47,063 nt of DNA, taken from contig CANRJV010000007.1 of NCBI GenBank assembly GCA_947631045.1, positions 1 through 47,063 of the forward strand, written 5' to 3'. Shown here piece after piece: positions 43,891-47,063 of this stretch; within the stretch, counting starts at the first letter, position 1; the number at the start of each line of letters is the position of its first letter. The notes under the pieces were generated by a model. The model was not told where the DNA came from. It searched no databases and saw nothing but the letters and a program-made list of their open reading frames with translations. This DNA comes from an uncultured Bacilli bacterium. GTDB lineage: Bacteria; Bacillota_I; Bacilli_A; RF39; UBA660. The position numbers were made by a program, and so were the translations under genes.

Positions 43891-43942
43891 TAATTTTTTT
43901 GAAATTTATTTTCGGTAAAAGCAACATAAATAGGAGAAATGT

Positions 43943-45514
43943 ATGAAGAAAAAGTTATATGAAAAAAGAATAGTAATATCTTGTGGAATTCTTTTGCTAG
44001 TAGTAGTTTTTACTTTAATAAGAATGACATTAAAAGATAGTTATGCTTATTATGGTGGTAGTAATGAATTACCAATAATAGAAGCTACAATAGGAAAGTT
44101 AAAACCCACAATAGATAAAGTATATATTGAAGAAGAAAATAAACAATATACCAATAAAACAAATCCAAGTGTCACAATAGAGTGGCCTGATGATAATATA
44201 ACAGAGTACTGTGTAACGACTGGGAGCACATGTGATGTATTTATACAATTATCAGATCTAAATAATAAAAGTGTAACTGCAACAAATCAAATAACATTAA
44301 GTGGAGATGGATTAAAAACAGTAAATGCCTATATAAAAAATAAGTATGGATATACATCAGCAGCTAGTAGCGATACTATAACATTAGATACAACAGCACC
44401 AACAATAAGTAGTGTTGCATCAACCGAAATAACTGAGACAACAATAACAGTTAGTGTAAGTGGTGATGATACTAACGGTATTAGTCAATATTGTTATGGA
44501 ACAATCCAAAATGATTATACATGTATAGATTCTAATACTTATACATTCAGCAATTTAGGTGCAGGGAAAGAATATACATTCTGGTTCTATTTAGTAGATA
44601 ATGCAGGAAATAATAGTGTTACATCTCAGTATACATTTACAACAATATCAAAATCTGCCAAAGATGTTATAGTTGCTACTTCTAAGAGTCTTGAGTCAGA
44701 GGGAGCAATGCAAGCGAGAAATGCTCAAATAAGTGGCCCAAAAGATGATTTAAGGAGATTTGTCGGAACATATCAGACAGTAACAGATAACTTTATTTGC
44801 TTTGGAACAAGTGATCAAAATCAATGTAAACAAAATATGGACACATATATGTATCGAATAATAGGAATAGATACAAGCGGTAGATTAAAATTAATCAAGG
44901 CTACTAAAATAGTTAGTGATAAATCCGGTATCTTTGAATGGTGTAGTTGGTATTCTGCCGATATAAAATGGAATGCATCAGATTTATATAAAGTATTAAA
45001 TAATACCGATGGAAAAAAATATTTTATAGGAAACATCAAATATAGTTATATGAGCGATAGTACATGGACCAATTTAATATCACCAGTAACATATTATATA
45101 GGAAAAGCAACAGATAGTACAAATCCTAATTTATTTATTAATGAAAGAAAAGATAATTTTAGTAGTGAAAGTATTAGTTTAATGTATTTAAGTGATTACT
45201 TATATGCCAATGATGGAACAGCAAATACAGATAATTGGTTATTTATTCAAAATGGATTAAATAGAGATAATACAAACTTGGGAAACGGAGCAACTGCTCC
45301 AACAGCAGAAGATGAATGGACAATGACCAGGTATGGTTACTACAGCGACGGCGATAACTATGCGTGGACTGTGTATGATAACGGGCCTGTGGACTACGAC
45401 TATGTGAACAATTCGTATGCGGTTCGTCCAGTCTTCTATATTGACTCATCTAGGATTAATTTGAAGGGAACTGGTATTATAACTGATCCGTATTATATAA
45501 CTAATGTTAATTAG
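43943..45514 (+). CDS. Surface protein with hypervariable C-terminal region, paralog 3
   Basis: A 523-residue paralog of the genes at 6528 and 23515. A membrane anchor at about residues 9-30 (VISCGILLLVVVFTLIRM) leads to SYAYYGGSNELPIIEATIG. Ig-like and fibronectin-like domains follow, then the C-terminal domain with DDLRRFVGTYQTV, NFICFGTSDQNQCKQN (identical to paralog 1) and YAVRPVFYIDSS. The variable stretch is residues 464-492, one codon longer than the others. The last 20 residues differ from the other two. AGGAG precedes the ATG; the upstream word GCAACATAAA is shared with paralog 1. A hairpin terminator follows. Confidence 0.85.
   Translation: MKKKLYEKRIVISCGILLLVVVFTLIRMTLKDSYAYYGGSNELPIIEATIGKLKPTIDKVYIEEENKQYTNKTNPSVTIEWPDDNITEYCVTTGSTCDVFIQLSDLNNKSVTATNQITLSGDGLKTVNAYIKNKYGYTSAASSDTITLDTTAPTISSVASTEITETTITVSVSGDDTNGISQYCYGTIQNDYTCIDSNTYTFSNLGAGKEYTFWFYLVDNAGNNSVTSQYTFTTISKSAKDVIVATSKSLESEGAMQARNAQISGPKDDLRRFVGTYQTVTDNFICFGTSDQNQCKQNMDTYMYRIIGIDTSGRLKLIKATKIVSDKSGIFEWCSWYSADIKWNASDLYKVLNNTDGKKYFIGNIKYSYMSDSTWTNLISPVTYYIGKATDSTNPNLFINERKDNFSSESISLMYLSDYLYANDGTANTDNWLFIQNGLNRDNTNLGNGATAPTAEDEWTMTRYGYYSDGDNYAWTVYDNGPVDYDYVNNSYAVRPVFYIDSSRINLKGTGIITDPYYITNVN
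45332..45418 (+). other. Putative DGR variable region VR3
   Basis: A 29-codon GC-rich stretch between the same constant flanks as VR1. All 28 alignable third bases equal those of VR1, while 18 codons differ in first or second bases. One extra codon (GAC) is present near the left end. Confidence 0.8.
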
Positions 45515-45536
45515 GAAGCAAAGGCTTCCTTTTTGG
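45514..45536 (+). terminator. Terminator of paralog 3
   Basis: GGAAGC and GCTTCC pair with a short loop and are followed by five T directly after the stop codon. Confidence 0.75.
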
Positions 45537-45619
45537 ATGTTTTTCGACAAAATAAAAGAAATATCGACAAATGTTGTCAAAACTTCCTATGGACTTTTAA
45601 TATATAATTGTGCTTTAAT

Positions 45620-45723
45620 AGTAAGTCGAGACGAGAAGTCTTGCCTACTTTCAGGGGGTTTGGGGAAACCGAAATCATATGAAGTAGAGTGGTTTTGATA
45701 AAATTAAATATCTTCGGATTTTT
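45620..45723 (+). ncRNA. Candidate structured RNA of unknown class
   Basis: A relatively GC-rich non-coding stretch with several stems: GAGAC/GTCTT with a GAGAA loop, GGTTT/AAACC with a GGGG loop, and TACTT-CA/TGAAGTA enclosing the latter. AGTA upstream can pair with the same TACT, so two folds compete. A UUCG-capped hairpin with a T-run (45702-45723) would end the RNA, and TATAAT at 45603 could start it. The 64-codon ORF in the track here is probably not a gene. I do not recognise the class. Confidence 0.4.
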
Positions 45724-45770
45724 AAAAGTAATGATTTTTCTGTCTAGTCAGATGACGAAACAAAAAAAGA

Positions 45771-45806
45771 CTATCCTTATTCGGATTGAGTTTCGAATAG
45801 GATAGC
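45771..45806. terminator. Long hairpin between convergent units
   Basis: CTATCCTTATTCG and CGAATAGGATAG form a 12-bp stem with one bulge. It is preceded by an A-run, so it could stop minus-strand transcripts; it also isolates the candidate RNA from the gene at 45890. The remainder of 45724-45870 shows no gene. Confidence 0.6.
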
Positions 45807-45869
45807 AAAATAACCTTTAGGCAACGATTTCTCGTCTCCTAATAAAGATTATAACATTTTTTGCTCATA

Positions 45870-45891
45870 AAAAAAAGAGCCTAAGCTCTTT
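45870..45891 (-). terminator. Terminator of the Ig-like protein gene
   Basis: Read on the minus strand, AAAGAGC and GCTCTTT pair with a four-base loop and lead into a run of T. The stem overlaps the stop codon of the gene. Confidence 0.8.
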
Positions 45892-46945
45892 AATTTGAAA
45901 GATTATAAGGATTAGATATATAAACTCTTTTACCATTACTATCTAATTTATAGTCTGCTACGGTTGTTGATTTACCTTCATCAGAAATTGCAACAGTCAT
46001 TCTAAGTTCATAGCCAACAACTCCATCGCCAGTTTTATTTATAACAGCGGTCATCAATCTATTTAATGAAGGAGTTCCTTTAATATTTAAAGCTTGAACA
46101 TCTTTTTGAATTCTAATAGTTTCAGCATCCATCATCTTATTTATTTCGGCTGCAATAGTTGGATTTTTATATAAATCTAGACTAACAGCACAATTATTAG
46201 TAGTAATATTAACTGCTAATAGATAATTATCTGTATCATATTCTCCATTACCATATTTACAAGTAATTGGTTCACTTGGAGTAGAAGGAGTTGATGGAGT
46301 GCTTGGTGTTTCTGGTTCTTGTGTAGTTGTACCATTATTATTAATAATTAATCTTGTCTCACCAACAGCTTGATTACCTGATTCATCTTTAGCCTCAATT
46401 TTGATTGGGTAAGTTCCTGGTTCTTTATAAACTGAATAATCAACTGTTTGGCCTTCTTCATCAATACCAGCATAGAAATTTATTTCACAATCAAGACCAC
46501 TGTTGTCTTTACAATTATCAATAAAATCATTAGCGCTATAAGATGAATTATGATTTATAGTAACTTCTTTTAAATTCAATTCTGGTTTAGTTGTATCCAC
46601 TACTGTTAAATTAGAAGTATAAGTTTTGCCATCAACGACGATACCTATTTCATATTTACCGATTTTTTTAACATCGAAATTGTCAGGATAAACTATTTCA
46701 ATATCTTCTAATTGCATATTTTCAATTTGGGAAAAGAAAATATCTTTGGTGAATTTTTCGTTCACTTCGACAGTTACATCACTTTTAATACTTAATTTGG
46801 CTTCCGGCTTTCGTTGATCTTCGCCTTGGAAGTTACTAGTTAAAACAAAACAAATAATAATTCCAATAACACAGACTGATATTATTACAATATTAATAAT
46901 TGTTTTTTTAGAATTATAAACTTTATTATAAAAAAACTTTGCCAT
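45890..46945 (-). CDS. Membrane-anchored Ig-like (DUF5011-type) surface protein
   Basis: A 351-residue protein with an N-terminal membrane helix (IINIVIISVCVIGIIICFVL, about 16-35). Two Ig-like beta domains follow (about 55-115 and 117-200), the second with the typical DTTKPELNLK start and KDESGNQAVGETRLII end. Then comes a Thr/Pro/Ser linker (PETPSTPSTPSTPSEP), usual in wall-spanning proteins, and an unknown C-terminal domain of about 120 residues. AGAGG lies before the ATG. It points toward module 3 but is a separate unit and lacks the variable region. Confidence 0.7.
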   Translation of the reverse strand: MAKFFYNKVYNSKKTIINIVIISVCVIGIIICFVLTSNFQGEDQRKPEAKLSIKSDVTVEVNEKFTKDIFFSQIENMQLEDIEIVYPDNFDVKKIGKYEIGIVVDGKTYTSNLTVVDTTKPELNLKEVTINHNSSYSANDFIDNCKDNSGLDCEINFYAGIDEEGQTVDYSVYKEPGTYPIKIEAKDESGNQAVGETRLIINNNGTTTQEPETPSTPSTPSTPSEPITCKYGNGEYDTDNYLLAVNITTNNCAVSLDLYKNPTIAAEINKMMDAETIRIQKDVQALNIKGTPSLNRLMTAVINKTGDGVVGYELRMTVAISDEGKSTTVADYKLDSNGKRVYISNPYNLSN

Positions 46946-47063
46946 ATAAAAAACCTCTTATTCTTAATATAGTTTAATAATATCATATTATGTGTTTAAA
47001 AAACAATAATTATTATCTATTTTACACTTTTTGCATACAATTTTAATGCCTAAAAGTATTGCA

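Noticed and set aside
45504-45698. 64-residue ORF after paralog 3
   Set aside because: It starts inside the end of paralog 3, runs through that gene's terminator and covers the candidate structured RNA. There is no ribosome site and no protein-like pattern.

Overview
The window comes from a very AT-rich bacterium of the Bacilli/Mollicutes type. TGG encodes Trp and TGA serves as a stop (for example after map and the M23 peptidase), so the code is standard and not that of Mycoplasma. Peptidoglycan enzymes (M15 and M23 peptidases, a lipid-flippase-like protein) suggest a walled cell. The complete S10-spc-alpha ribosomal cluster without rpmD and the parAB/rpsF-ssb-rpsR/rplI-dnaB/walJ-rlmH neighbourhood suggest an origin-proximal region of an uncultured gut-type Bacilli lineage. 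The exact taxon is inference.

Layout: (1) 1-1740, an IS110-family element with a long non-coding 5' end. (2) 1743-5855, a small membrane protein, gpmI, an M15 peptidase and a membrane-anchored acidic protein. (3) 5920-8096, variable-protein module 1: two XRE regulators divergent from a surface protein. (4) 8097-9141, a decayed transposase and the S10 leader. (5) 9142-23102, 29 ribosomal, secretion and transcription genes, rpsJ to rplQ, closed by a terminator. (6) 23142-25122, variable-protein module 2. (7) 25316-28761, sigma-region-4/alpha-CTD-like proteins, a CYTH protein and an AAA/DUF4143 remnant. (8) 28865-41320, parA-parB, an AbgT transporter, ychF, rpsF-ssb-rpsR, rplI-dnaB, M23, walJ, rlmH and ung. 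(9) 41317-43462 (minus), a flippase and a LemA-like protein. (10) 43551-45514, variable-protein module 3, followed by a possible structured RNA. (11) 45890-46945 (minus), a wall-associated Ig-like protein.

The most notable content is the three modules. Each has one or two small XRE-type regulators, transcribed away from a paralogous surface protein of about 525 residues across a promoter region with its own palindromic operator. Near its C-terminus each surface protein carries an unusually GC-rich stretch of 84-87 bases. In modules 1 and 3 this stretch differs at 18 of 28 aligned codons, by 26 base changes, all in codon positions 1 or 2 and none in position 3. That is the pattern expected if AAC/AAT codons of a template were mutated at adenines, the signature of a diversity-generating retroelement (DGR). 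No reverse transcriptase or template repeat is visible here, so these would be dispersed targets acted on in trans. The combination suggests separately switched, hypermutable surface proteins.
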